DNA of 64,000 nucleotides, from contig NZ_WKJZ01000004.1 in NCBI RefSeq assembly GCF_009763245.1, positions 1-64,000 of the forward strand. The letters run 5' to 3'. Both the position numbers and the translations under genes were made by a program. This document shows positions 43,630 to 52,035 of this stretch, piece by piece. Below the pieces are notes generated by a model. That model was not told the DNA's origin, did no database searches, and saw nothing but the letters and a program-made list of their open reading frames with translations. Positions within the stretch are counted from its first letter, which is position 1. Every line of letters starts with the position of its first letter. This DNA comes from Pseudomonas xionganensis. GTDB taxonomy: Bacteria > Pseudomonadota > Gammaproteobacteria > Pseudomonadales > Pseudomonadaceae.

Positions 43630-43983
43630 GTGATCAAACCTTCCCTTTGCGCCGCGCTGGCGTTGATCCTCGCTGGCTGTGCGTCGGACCCAGCGCCCAG
43701 CGAGCAGTTGCGACTCACTGAACAGACCCTGACCCAGGTGCGCGCCCTGAATATCAGTGCCGAGCAGTCCAGCGGGTTGAAGCTGGCCGAAGAAAAGTTT
43801 GCTGCGGCGCAAACGGCCATGACCCAAGGCAAGCACCGTGAGGCTCGCATGCTTGCCGAGCAGGCCGAGCTGGATGCCCGATTGGCGGAGGCTGAGCAAA
43901 TGCATCATGCCAGTCAGGAGCAGTTGCATGTCCTGCAGGGCAATATCCAGCAATTGCGCAAACAGTTGGGGGCGTTGCAATGA
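43630..43983 (+). CDS. DUF4398 lipoprotein
   Basis: A 117-residue lipoprotein: signal ending LAGC (Cys17), then a helical mature part with coiled-coil character (LKLAEEKFAAAQTAMTQGKHREARMLAEQAELDARLAEAEQ), matching DUF4398. It starts at GTG 43630 and overlaps the next gene by four bases. Function unknown; probably in the outer membrane, paired with the OmpA-type lipoprotein. Confidence 0.83.
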   Translation: MIKPSLCAALALILAGCASDPAPSEQLRLTEQTLTQVRALNISAEQSSGLKLAEEKFAAAQTAMTQGKHREARMLAEQAELDARLAEAEQMHHASQEQLHVLQGNIQQLRKQLGALQ

Positions 43984-44783
43984 ACAAGTGGTTTTTCGCG
44001 CCCATGCTGCTGCTTGGCCTGAGCGGCTGTAGCAACCTGTCGTCCAACGATCAGCAACTGCTGGGCGAGGCGCAGGCCAGCTTCAACCGGATCAAGAACG
44101 ATGCCGATATCCTGCGTGCCGCACCCAAGGATGTGGTCCGCGCCAGCGAGTCCCTGGCCCGGGCCGAGCGCCTGACCAGTTACTGGGGCAGTGCCGAGGA
44201 TGTGCAGCATTACGCCTACCTCAGCCTGCGTTATGGCGAGATTGCCCAGCAGCAGAGCCTGACCCTGCTCAATCAGGAACGTCAGGCCCAGCTTGAGCTG
44301 GAGCGCCAACGCCTGCAGCTGACCCTGCGCGAAGCCAAGCTGCTCAGCGTGCAGCAGCAGACCGCCTGGCTGGCCGAGCAGATGGCCATGCTGCAAGGGG
44401 TAGAGGGTGAGCGTGGGCTGGTCATGACCCTGGGCGATGTGCTGTTCGAAGTAGGGGAGGCGGATCTGCTGCCAGCGGCCAATCGCACCCTGTTGCAGGT
44501 GGCGCATTTCCTTCAACTCAATCCGCGGCGCAAGGTGCGCATCGAAGGCTATACCGACAATACCGGCAGCGCCGACTTCAATCTTGAGTTGTCTCGCGCC
44601 CGCGCCCAGTCGGTGGCTGATTTTCTGCAGGATCTCGGTATTGCTGCCGAGCGCGTCGAGGTCGTGGGGCACGGTATCGACTTCCCCGTGGCCGAGAATG
44701 CCTCGGCGCGTGGTCGGGCACAGAATCGTCGGGTGGAGATCGTCTTCTCCGATGAGCAGGGACGGTTAAGCGCCGAACGCTAG
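43980..44783 (+). CDS. OmpA family lipoprotein with DUF4398 domain
   Basis: A 267-residue lipoprotein (lipobox LSGC, Cys17). The first 130 residues are helical and DUF4398-like (LLGEAQASFNRIKNDADILRAAPKDVVRASESLARAERL), and the rest is an OmpA C-terminal domain that binds peptidoglycan (GDVLFEVGEADLLPAANRTL, GYTDNTGSADFNLELSRARA, NRRVEI). It probably ties the outer membrane to the cell wall. ATG overlaps the previous stop (ATGA). Confidence 0.9.
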   Translation: MNKWFFAPMLLLGLSGCSNLSSNDQQLLGEAQASFNRIKNDADILRAAPKDVVRASESLARAERLTSYWGSAEDVQHYAYLSLRYGEIAQQQSLTLLNQERQAQLELERQRLQLTLREAKLLSVQQQTAWLAEQMAMLQGVEGERGLVMTLGDVLFEVGEADLLPAANRTLLQVAHFLQLNPRRKVRIEGYTDNTGSADFNLELSRARAQSVADFLQDLGIAAERVEVVGHGIDFPVAENASARGRAQNRRVEIVFSDEQGRLSAER

Positions 44784-44789
44784 CGGCGC

Positions 44790-44855
44790 ACTGTATTGTC
44801 GACAAACGGTCGAACTGTACCGATGCAATTCAAGATGGCTGCGCTACTGTTACGG
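44790..44855 (+). promoter_or_regulatory. Repeated ACTGT motifs before the MocR gene
   Basis: ACTGTATTG (44790-44798), ACTGTACCG (44814-44822) and ACTGTTACGG (44846-44855) are direct repeats 24 and 32 bases apart. MocR regulators often bind direct repeats upstream of their own gene; this is a candidate site only. Confidence 0.35.
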
Positions 44856-44878
44856 TTCAGTGATGCAGGAGCGCGGCC

Positions 44879-46318
44879 ATGACCAATCTGTTGCTATACC
44901 AGCGTATTGCCCAGCAACTGGCGGAAGATATTCGCCGCGGCGTTTATCAGCCCGGTGAGCGGGTGCCTTCGGTACGCAAGATGAGCGCCCAGCTCAATGT
45001 CAGCCACGCCACCGTGTTGCAGGCCTATGCCAATCTGGAAGACCAGGGCCTGATCCGTGCCCGCCCGCAATCGGGCTTCTATGTGCACCAGACCCCGGCC
45101 CTGACCGCACCAACCCCGGATATCGCGCGGGTTGAGCGTCCCAGCCTGGTCACCCGCAGCAGCATCATCAATCAGATACTCACCGAGTCACGTCGCGAAG
45201 GGGTGTTCCCCTTCGGCGCTGCGGTGCCCCATGTCGATTACCTGCCGGTGCGCGCTCTGCATCAGCAACTGGCCAAGGTCACCCGTTTTCACAGTGCCCG
45301 GGCCTTCAGCTATATGTTCAGCCCGGGTTTCGAGCCACTGCGTCGCCAGGTGGCGATCCGCATGCGTGATGCCGGAGTGGTGGTTGACCCCTCCGAGGTG
45401 GTGATCACCCACGGCTGCGTGGATGCCCTGCAGATGAGCCTGCGGGTGCTGACCAAACCGGGTGATCTGATCGCCGCCGAGTCGCCGACCTATTACGGCC
45501 TGCTGCAACTGGCCGACCTGCTGGGCCTGAAGGTCATCGAGATCCCCAGCGACCCGACCACCGGCATCAGCCTGGAGGCCCTGCAGCTGGCCGCCAACCA
45601 GTGGCCGATCAAGGCCCTGGTGCTGACCGCACGCTTGTCCAATCCGCTGGGCGGCAGCATCCCCGAGGAACGCCAGCGCCAGCTGCTGCGCCTGGCCGGC
45701 GACTACGATATTCAAGTGGTCGAGGACGATATCTACGGCGAGCTGATGTTCGAGCAGGGCCCGACCAAGGCGCTCAAGTCCCATGACCGCGAAGGGCGGG
45801 TGATCTACTGCTCCAGCTTTTCCAAGACCCTGTCGCCGGGGGTGCGTATCGGCTGGATCATCGCCGGCAAGTACCAGGAGGAAATCCAGCGCCTGCAGAC
45901 CTTCAGCACCCATTCGGCGTGCAGCGTGACGCAGATGGCGGTGGCGGCTTATCTGGAGAATGGCGGCTACGACCGTCACCTGCGCTTTATCCGCCAGGAG
46001 TACCGCAAGAACCTCAGCGCCTTCCAGCTGGCGGTGCAGCAATACTTTCCCGAAGGCACGCAGATGAGCCGGCCCAAGGGCGGCTTTATCCTCTGGGTCA
46101 GCCTGCCGGCCCGGGTCAACAACAAGGACCTGCATGTGCGCGCGCTGCAGCAGGGCATTTCCATCGCCCCGGGGCTGATCTTCAGCAACACCGAGCAGTT
46201 CAACCACTGCATCCGCCTGAACTGCGCCATCCCCTGGAACCGCGAAGCCGAGCGGGCGCTGATGACCCTGGGCATGCTGGCCGGGCAGCTATGCCAGGAG
46301 GGGGCTGCAAGTTTTTAA
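44879..46318 (+). CDS. MocR-type GntR regulator with aminotransferase domain
   Basis: A 479-residue fusion: a GntR winged helix (residues ~1-75: QLAEDIRRGVYQPGERVPSVRKMSAQLNVSHATVLQAYANLEDQGLI) and a fold type I aminotransferase domain with the PLP lysine in YCSSFSKTLSPGVRIGW. Such proteins use PLP and an amino acid-like effector to control transcription. The start ATG 44879 is well placed behind AGGAG (44867-44871). Its target is not evident; the genes on either side run in the same direction. Confidence 0.92.
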   Translation: MTNLLLYQRIAQQLAEDIRRGVYQPGERVPSVRKMSAQLNVSHATVLQAYANLEDQGLIRARPQSGFYVHQTPALTAPTPDIARVERPSLVTRSSIINQILTESRREGVFPFGAAVPHVDYLPVRALHQQLAKVTRFHSARAFSYMFSPGFEPLRRQVAIRMRDAGVVVDPSEVVITHGCVDALQMSLRVLTKPGDLIAAESPTYYGLLQLADLLGLKVIEIPSDPTTGISLEALQLAANQWPIKALVLTARLSNPLGGSIPEERQRQLLRLAGDYDIQVVEDDIYGELMFEQGPTKALKSHDREGRVIYCSSFSKTLSPGVRIGWIIAGKYQEEIQRLQTFSTHSACSVTQMAVAAYLENGGYDRHLRFIRQEYRKNLSAFQLAVQQYFPEGTQMSRPKGGFILWVSLPARVNNKDLHVRALQQGISIAPGLIFSNTEQFNHCIRLNCAIPWNREAERALMTLGMLAGQLCQEGAASF

Positions 46319-46396
46319 CAGTGGCTTAACCCTATATAGAGAAGCGCTGCGTCTACCTGAGCGAATGCATTGTTTGATCGCTCAGGAGATGCCGTC

Positions 46397-48130
46397 ATGT
46401 CTGCTTACCCCTTCTTATATCCCCGCCCACTGCTTGCCGGCTTTGCCGCTGGCGTCGTGATCAGCCTTGGTGCCTGCAGCGCCGCCAACCCCGAGGCGCC
46501 AGCCAAGGCCGCCGAGCAGGCGCTGCTGGATAACAGTGCCGAGTTGCACGAGCAGTTGCCTGCCCCGGCTGAATTGCAACGCAAGCGCGAGGTAGCGGGC
46601 AGGGCGCTGATGCCCAGTGTGGCCTATGCGCCGCTGCCGCTGCCGCTGTCGGTGCAGGCCGATGCCGTGGCGCCGGGCTACCATGACGAGAATCGCGAGC
46701 AATACCAGAAACTGGCGGACAACCCGGTGCATGCGGTGGCCGAGACGCCGGTATCGACCTTCAGCATCGATGTGGACACCGGCAGCTACGCTAATGTGCG
46801 GCGCTTTCTCAATGGCGGGCAGTTGCCGCCGCAGGATGCGGTGCGTCTGGAGGAGCTGGTCAACTACTTCCCCTACGCCTATCCGCTGCCCAAAGGCGAT
46901 GCACCCTTTGGCGTGCACACCGAGCTGGCGGCCACGCCCTGGAACCCGGAAACCCGTCTGCTGCGTATCGCCATCAAGGCTTCGGATCTGCGGGTAGAGG
47001 AACTGCCGCCGGCCAATTTGGTGTTTCTGGTGGATGTCTCGGGCTCGATGGACCGCCGCGAAGGCCTGCCCATGGTGCAGGCCACCCTGAAGCTGTTGGT
47101 CGAGCAGTTGCGCGCCCAGGACAGGGTGTCACTGGTGGTCTATGCCGGCTCGTCCAGCGTGGTATTGGAACCGACCTCCGGCAACGAGAAAGCCAAGATC
47201 CGCGCAGCCATCGACCAGCTCAGGGCCGGCGGTTCCACTGCGGGTGAATCGGGTATTCAGCTGGCCTACCAGCAGGCGCAGCAGGGCTTTATCGATGGCG
47301 GTATCAACCGAATCCTGCTGGCCACCGATGGCGATTTCAATGTCGGCATCAGTGGCTTCGAGACGCTCAAGCAACTAGCCGCCGACAAGCGCAAGAGCGG
47401 TGTATCCCTGACCACCCTGGGCTTTGGCACCGATAACTACAACGAGCAGTTGATGGAACAGCTGGCCGATGCCGGCAACGGCAACTACGCCTATATCGAC
47501 AACCTGCGCGAGGCACGCAAGGTACTGGTGGAGCAGCTCAGTTCGACCCTGGCCACGGTGGCCAGCGATGTAAAGATTCAGGTCGAGTTCAACCCCGCCG
47601 AGGTCAGCGAGTACCGCCTGCTGGGCTACGAGAACCGGGCGCTGAAGCGCGAAGATTTCAGCAATGACAAGGTCGATGCCGGCGAAATCGGTGCAGGTCA
47701 TACGGTCACCGCGCTCTATGAAGTGGTGCCTGTGGGTAGCAAAGGCTGGCTGGAGCCGCTGCGCTATCAGGCCACTGCAAAAGCCGAGCGCAAGTCGGGC
47801 GAACTGGCCTGGCTGCGCATTCGCTACAAGGCGCCAGGGCAGGACGTCAGCAAGCTGCTGGAGCAACCGATTCAGGCCGCCGATACGCGTGCTGTCAGCC
47901 AGGCCAGCGAAGATCTGCGCTTTGCCGCAGCGGTGGCCGCCTTCGCCCAGCAGCTCAAGGGCGGTCAATACACCGGGCGCTTCAGCCTGGCCGACAGCGC
48001 CGAGCTGGCACGTACGGCCCGTGGCGATGACCGCTTCGGTTTGCGTGGCGAGTTCGTACAGCTGGTGGAACTGGCGCAGAGTCTGCAAACTGATGCGAAC
48101 CGTTCAACTAGCGCACGAGTACAGCAGTGA
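46397..48130 (+). CDS. von Willebrand factor A lipoprotein (YfbK-like)
   Basis: A 577-residue lipoprotein (lipobox LGAC, Cys27). Order: linker of about 80 residues, the YfbK N-terminal part (TPVSTFSIDVDTGSYANVRRFLNGG), a vWA domain with the metal site DVSGSMDRR (residues ~215-223), and a C-terminal DUF3520-like part (LEPLRYQATAKAERKSGELAWLRIRYK). The vWA domain binds a protein partner, unknown here. ATG 46397 has AGGAG before it. Its stop overlaps the start of the ECF sigma gene, which ties it to that regulator. Confidence 0.9.
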   Translation: MSAYPFLYPRPLLAGFAAGVVISLGACSAANPEAPAKAAEQALLDNSAELHEQLPAPAELQRKREVAGRALMPSVAYAPLPLPLSVQADAVAPGYHDENREQYQKLADNPVHAVAETPVSTFSIDVDTGSYANVRRFLNGGQLPPQDAVRLEELVNYFPYAYPLPKGDAPFGVHTELAATPWNPETRLLRIAIKASDLRVEELPPANLVFLVDVSGSMDRREGLPMVQATLKLLVEQLRAQDRVSLVVYAGSSSVVLEPTSGNEKAKIRAAIDQLRAGGSTAGESGIQLAYQQAQQGFIDGGINRILLATDGDFNVGISGFETLKQLAADKRKSGVSLTTLGFGTDNYNEQLMEQLADAGNGNYAYIDNLREARKVLVEQLSSTLATVASDVKIQVEFNPAEVSEYRLLGYENRALKREDFSNDKVDAGEIGAGHTVTALYEVVPVGSKGWLEPLRYQATAKAERKSGELAWLRIRYKAPGQDVSKLLEQPIQAADTRAVSQASEDLRFAAAVAAFAQQLKGGQYTGRFSLADSAELARTARGDDRFGLRGEFVQLVELAQSLQTDANRSTSARVQQ

Positions 48131-48708
48131 ATCGACCCCTCACGGATGACGACGCCGCCTTGTTGCGGCGTTACCGCCGCGGTGATGCAGCGGCTTTCGC
48201 CGAGTTGTATCAGCGCCACCGGCTCGGCCTGTTTCGTTTTCTCCTTGGCCTGTGTGGCGACCACGCCCTGGCCGAGGAGGTGTTTCAGGACACCTGGATG
48301 AGCCTGATCCGCAGCCAGAGCGAGCAGCGCGAGGCGGTGCTGTTCAAGACCTGGTTGTACCAGATCGCCCGCAACCGTCTGATCGATCACTGGCGCAAGC
48401 AGGGTCGGCATCAGGCAGGCCATGCCGAATACGATGAACAGCAACATGCCGCGCCCGACCCGCAACCCGGCCCCGAGCAGCAGCTCAGCCTGAGCCGCGA
48501 TCAGCAGCGCTTGCAGGCCGCCCTGGATGATCTGCCCAGCGAGCAGCGCGAGGTCTTTCTGTTGCGCGCCCAGGGTGAGCTGGAATTGAGCGAGATCGCG
48601 GTGCTCACCCAGACCCCCGCCGAGACGGTCAAGAGCCGTCTGCGTTATGCCCTGCACAAGTTACGCCGGCTGCTGGCCGATCCGGCCGCCGAGGAGTTGT
48701 CCCTATGA
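48127..48708 (+). CDS. ECF-family RNA polymerase sigma factor
   Basis: A 193-residue sigma factor with region 2 (AAFAELYQRHRLGLFRFLLGLCGDHALAEEVFQDTWMSL) and region 4 (ALDDLPSEQREVFLLRAQGELELSEIAVLTQTPAETVKSRLRYAL). No extra C-terminal domain. It begins at GTG 48127, overlapping the vWA gene by four bases, and overlaps the next gene by four bases. I remember a similar vWA/ECF arrangement in P. aeruginosa (near PA1351). Its target promoters are not known. Confidence 0.92.
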   Translation: MNRPLTDDDAALLRRYRRGDAAAFAELYQRHRLGLFRFLLGLCGDHALAEEVFQDTWMSLIRSQSEQREAVLFKTWLYQIARNRLIDHWRKQGRHQAGHAEYDEQQHAAPDPQPGPEQQLSLSRDQQRLQAALDDLPSEQREVFLLRAQGELELSEIAVLTQTPAETVKSRLRYALHKLRRLLADPAAEELSL

Positions 48709-49370
48709 AGCATGATCAACAGCGCCCCGATGTCCAGGAGCAGCAACTGCTGGCGCATTTCCGTGAGCATGCGGGGGGGGAGCCATCCGCCGAGCTGGAT
48801 GCGCTGATTCTGGGCGCGGCCCGCGCCGAACTGACCAAGGCGTCCCGGCCGGGCCCGGCTCAGCGCCTGCACAACTGGCTGTTTGGTGCCGGCCGCCAGC
48901 GCTGGTCCCTGGCCCTGGCGGGCCTGGCCTGTGTGGGGATTGGTGTCAGCCTGACCTGGCGCACCCTGGAACGTACGCCGGATGCCTTCGATGCCGTGCC
49001 GGGCGAGGTGCTGATGGCCCCGGCCATGCGCAGCGCAGCACCTGCTGCGCCGATGGCTGATGCCATGCCGGCACCGCAGGCGCGCGAGCGTCAGGCCCTG
49101 GCCGAGTCAACGGCCAAGCAATCGCTTAAGAGCGAAGTGGCGCCAACTGAGGAACTGGCCGTGGATGCTGCGGCGCTGACAGCGCCATCAGTGGAGCTGT
49201 CACGTCAGGCTGGAGAGGCTGAGTTTGCCCGTCAATTGCGGCGCCTGGAAAAGCTGCGTCGCGAGGGCTGGCAGGACGAAGCCGATCAGTTGCTGCTGCA
49301 GCTGATGCGCGACTATCCACAGCGCAATATCGAGCGTGAACTCGGGGCGCTGGAGCCGCAGCCGCAATAG
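48705..49370 (+). CDS. Single-pass membrane protein, candidate anti-sigma factor
   Basis: A 221-residue protein with a cytoplasmic N-terminus of about 65 residues, one membrane helix (WSLALAGLACVGIGVSLTW, ~67-85) and an Ala/Pro-rich periplasmic part. The position directly after an ECF sigma gene and the topology suggest an anti-sigma factor, but the zinc motif HxxxCxxC is absent and no family is recognised. A run of eight G lies at codons 22-25 (48773-48780). The end (RQLRRLEKLRREGWQDEADQLLLQLMRDYPQ) resembles the C-terminus of the anti-sigma-like partners in such operons. Confidence 0.78.
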   Translation: MKHDQQRPDVQEQQLLAHFREHAGGEPSAELDALILGAARAELTKASRPGPAQRLHNWLFGAGRQRWSLALAGLACVGIGVSLTWRTLERTPDAFDAVPGEVLMAPAMRSAAPAAPMADAMPAPQARERQALAESTAKQSLKSEVAPTEELAVDAAALTAPSVELSRQAGEAEFARQLRRLEKLRREGWQDEADQLLLQLMRDYPQRNIERELGALEPQPQ

Positions 49371-49471
49371 CGGAGTCGCATTCTGATACGGCTGCACGCA
49401 TGGGCGGCCTTGTCAGAAGCGACCTGGCGCGACAGCATGGCGACCTGAATCTGATGGCGTGATGCTTACCG

Positions 49472-49987
49472 ATGCGAATTTCCATTGCCCTGTTAGGGCT
49501 GGCACTACTGGGCCTGGCGGCCTGCGACCAGCCGGAAAAGGCTCCGCCGAGCGTGGCTGAACCGCCGCTGCGGGTGCCCCAGCCCGAAGCCGAGGCTGAC
49601 GCCGCAGCGCACCGCGCGCCAACGGCTGAGCCTGTGGTCGAGCCGACGCCTGAGCCCGCTGACGTTTCTGAGAGCCTATCGGTGCCGGCTGCGGTCAAGC
49701 AGACCGTCCCTGAGGCAAAACCGCCGGCTGCAGCGCGCACGCAACCACAGCCTGCACCCACCGAGGAAACGATGCCCCTGGATCTCAGCCTGCCCGATCA
49801 CCTGTTGCAGGTGCCGCTGCAGGCCGAGGAGGTGCCACTGGCGCCCTTGCTGCCACCGCTGTTTGATCAGCCGACCGAGCCGGAGAGCCCCTTCCAGTTG
49901 CATGGCAAGCTGATCAGCAACGAGCGGGTGGAGGACTACTGGGAGTCCCTGGAAGGGGCGGAGTTGCAGTTCGAGTTCAAGCAGTAG
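49472..49987 (+). CDS. Proline-rich lipoprotein of unknown function
   Basis: A 171-residue lipoprotein with the signal MRISIALLGLALLGLAAC (Cys18, next residue Asp). Asp after Cys is the inner-membrane retention signal in E. coli, but in Pseudomonas the rule differs. The mature part is Pro/Glu/Ala-rich, so probably extended, with a short conserved-looking end (NERVEDYWESLEGAELQFEFKQ). It is 101 bases behind the ECF operon and converges on atuH. I do not recognise it. Confidence 0.7.
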   Translation: MRISIALLGLALLGLAACDQPEKAPPSVAEPPLRVPQPEAEADAAAHRAPTAEPVVEPTPEPADVSESLSVPAAVKQTVPEAKPPAAARTQPQPAPTEETMPLDLSLPDHLLQVPLQAEEVPLAPLLPPLFDQPTEPESPFQLHGKLISNERVEDYWESLEGAELQFEFKQ

Positions 49988-50018
49988 GGCGCTCCGTTTG
50001 AGCAGCGCGCCTGTCTGC

Positions 50019-51842
50019 CTAGAAGCGATAGCGCTGCTGGGTAATGGCCTGGTGCAGTTCGTTGTCCAGGGGCTGGAAGGCGGCGCTGCCCGGCAGTCGC
50101 ACCCAGAGCGGATCATCCAGCAGATTGGGGTCATAGGCGGCTTTTTTCAGGTCGGCCTTCTTGTACTTGAAGGTGCCGGTGGTTTCCACCTCGCCGAGCA
50201 GGCGAATAAACAGCGGCGCGGCATAGACCGGTAGCTCGCTGTCCAGATAGCGGGCCAGGGCCGTACCATCCAGGGTTTTACCCTCGCTCAAACGCAATGC
50301 GGCCATCCCGCAGCGGCCATTGGTGCCGGGAATCTCCACGCCATAGACCACCGCATCCTCGACGCCGGGGAAGGCCCCGAGCACATTTTCCACTTCGGTG
50401 GTGGAGACGTTTTCGCCTTTCCAACGGAAGGTATCGCCCAGACGGTCGACGAACTGGGCGTGCTTGCAGCCGATATCGCGCATCAGGTCGCCGGTGTTGA
50501 ACCAGGCATCGCCCTTCTTGAACACGTTGCGCAGGATCGCCGCCTCGCTCTTGGCCGGGTCGGTGTAGCCGTCGAACGGCCATTTGGCGCTGATTTCGCT
50601 GATCAACAGGCCTGGCTCGCCCTTGCCTGCCTTCTGCAGAAAGCCTTTCTTGTTGCGGATGACCTGATCGTTCTCCAGGTCATAGCGCACGATGGCGTAG
50701 GTGGCCGGGGTAAAGCCCACGGTATTGTCGAAGTTGAACACGTTGGTAAAGCCGATATTGCCTTCGCTGGAGGCATAGAACTCGGTGATCTGCTCGACCC
50801 CGAAGCGCTGCTTGAACTCGGCCCAGATCGAGGGGCGCAGGCCATTGCCGATCATGCAGCGCAGGCTGTTGTTTTTCTCCGCTGGGGTCTCGGGCTGGTT
50901 GAGCAGATAGCGGCATAGCTCGCCGATATAGCCGAAGCAGGTGGCCTGGTAGCGCGCTACATCTGCCCAGAAGGCGCTGGCGGAGAACTTGCGGCGCAGG
51001 GCGATGGCCGCGCCACCGGCGATGGCGGCGCTCCAGCACACGGTAACCGCATTGTTGTGATAGCAGGGCAGGGTCAGGTAGAGCACGTCCTGATTGTTCA
51101 GGGTCAGGCCGGAGTGGCCGAAACCGCCGTAGGCCTTGATCCACTTGCCGTGGCTCATGATTGAGGCCTTGGGCAGGCCGGTGGTGCCGGAGGTGTAGAT
51201 CAGAAAGCAGGGGTCTTTCATCCGGACCTTGGCGCAATCCGGCAGGTTGTCGGTGGCCTTGCTGCCGGCCAGCTGCATCAGGTTGCGCCAGCCGTCCGGG
51301 GCCTGGCCGGCATCCTTCAGACAATCCTGATCGGCAATCCAGTAACGTGGCGGATCCTGGTGCAGTTGCTCGGCGACTTCGCCGTAGGCTTCCAGCAATT
51401 CAGCTCCGATCACCAGGTGACTGGGGCTGACCAGATTCAGGCTATGGGCCAACACCTTGCCGCGCTGGGTGGTGTTGACCAGCGCACCGACCGCGCCGAG
51501 CTTGCTCAGTGCCGCGAGAATCGCCAGCAACTCCAGGCGGTTCTCCAGCATCACCGCCACCACGCTGCCATGGCCCACGCCTTCGGCCTTGAAGGCCCGG
51601 GCCAGGCGATTGGCCCAGGCGTTGAACTGGGCATAGCTCAGGCGGCGCGACTCATCCAGCAGCGCCGGGCGTTCGGGATGCAGCTGCGCCGCGCGCTCCA
51701 GGGCCCAGCCCAGGGACAGGGGTTTGTCGCGGTTGCGGATACCGGCGTAATAAAGCCCGCGCAACATGCGCGGCACGCGTGGCAGATGCCGGGGCAGGCG
51801 GGCAAGAAATCGCAGCGGGGAAATCAGATCGGCTTGGCTCAT
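50019..51842 (-). CDS. atuH: Long-chain acyl-CoA synthetase AtuH
   Basis: Activates a carboxylic acid, expected to be citronellate or geranate, with ATP and CoA. The 607 residues have the AMP-binding loop YTSGTTGLPKASIMSHG, the adenylation core EFYASSEGNIGF and the late DRLGDTFRWKGENVSTTEVENVL. It is of the FATP/FadD6 group, which favours long or very long chains. It has the last position of the atu cluster, as in P. aeruginosa (atuH), but here an opposite-strand gene separates it from atuG, so it must have its own promoter. The name rests on context and family. Confidence 0.83.
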   Translation of the reverse strand: MSQADLISPLRFLARLPRHLPRVPRMLRGLYYAGIRNRDKPLSLGWALERAAQLHPERPALLDESRRLSYAQFNAWANRLARAFKAEGVGHGSVVAVMLENRLELLAILAALSKLGAVGALVNTTQRGKVLAHSLNLVSPSHLVIGAELLEAYGEVAEQLHQDPPRYWIADQDCLKDAGQAPDGWRNLMQLAGSKATDNLPDCAKVRMKDPCFLIYTSGTTGLPKASIMSHGKWIKAYGGFGHSGLTLNNQDVLYLTLPCYHNNAVTVCWSAAIAGGAAIALRRKFSASAFWADVARYQATCFGYIGELCRYLLNQPETPAEKNNSLRCMIGNGLRPSIWAEFKQRFGVEQITEFYASSEGNIGFTNVFNFDNTVGFTPATYAIVRYDLENDQVIRNKKGFLQKAGKGEPGLLISEISAKWPFDGYTDPAKSEAAILRNVFKKGDAWFNTGDLMRDIGCKHAQFVDRLGDTFRWKGENVSTTEVENVLGAFPGVEDAVVYGVEIPGTNGRCGMAALRLSEGKTLDGTALARYLDSELPVYAAPLFIRLLGEVETTGTFKYKKADLKKAAYDPNLLDDPLWVRLPGSAAFQPLDNELHQAITQQRYRF

Positions 51843-52035
51843 GGCTCTCGCGCTTGGGGTTGTTATGCGGGGGCGAAGGCAACTCTAGTCCTGCTGCGTG
51901 GTGGTGGCCATGACCGGGGCGCGAAGGGCGTCAGGCAGATGGGCAAATACCGGGCACCATGGCCAGCCAGCAGCCTGCTAGACTCTGTGGCACTTTCGTT
52001 CCACCCTCTCTTGAGCGTTTTCACAGGCCTTGTTC

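Noticed and set aside
44769..44789. GC-rich hairpin (GCGCCG/CGGCGC) after the OmpA-type lipoprotein gene
   Set aside because: No T run follows, so it cannot be called a terminator.
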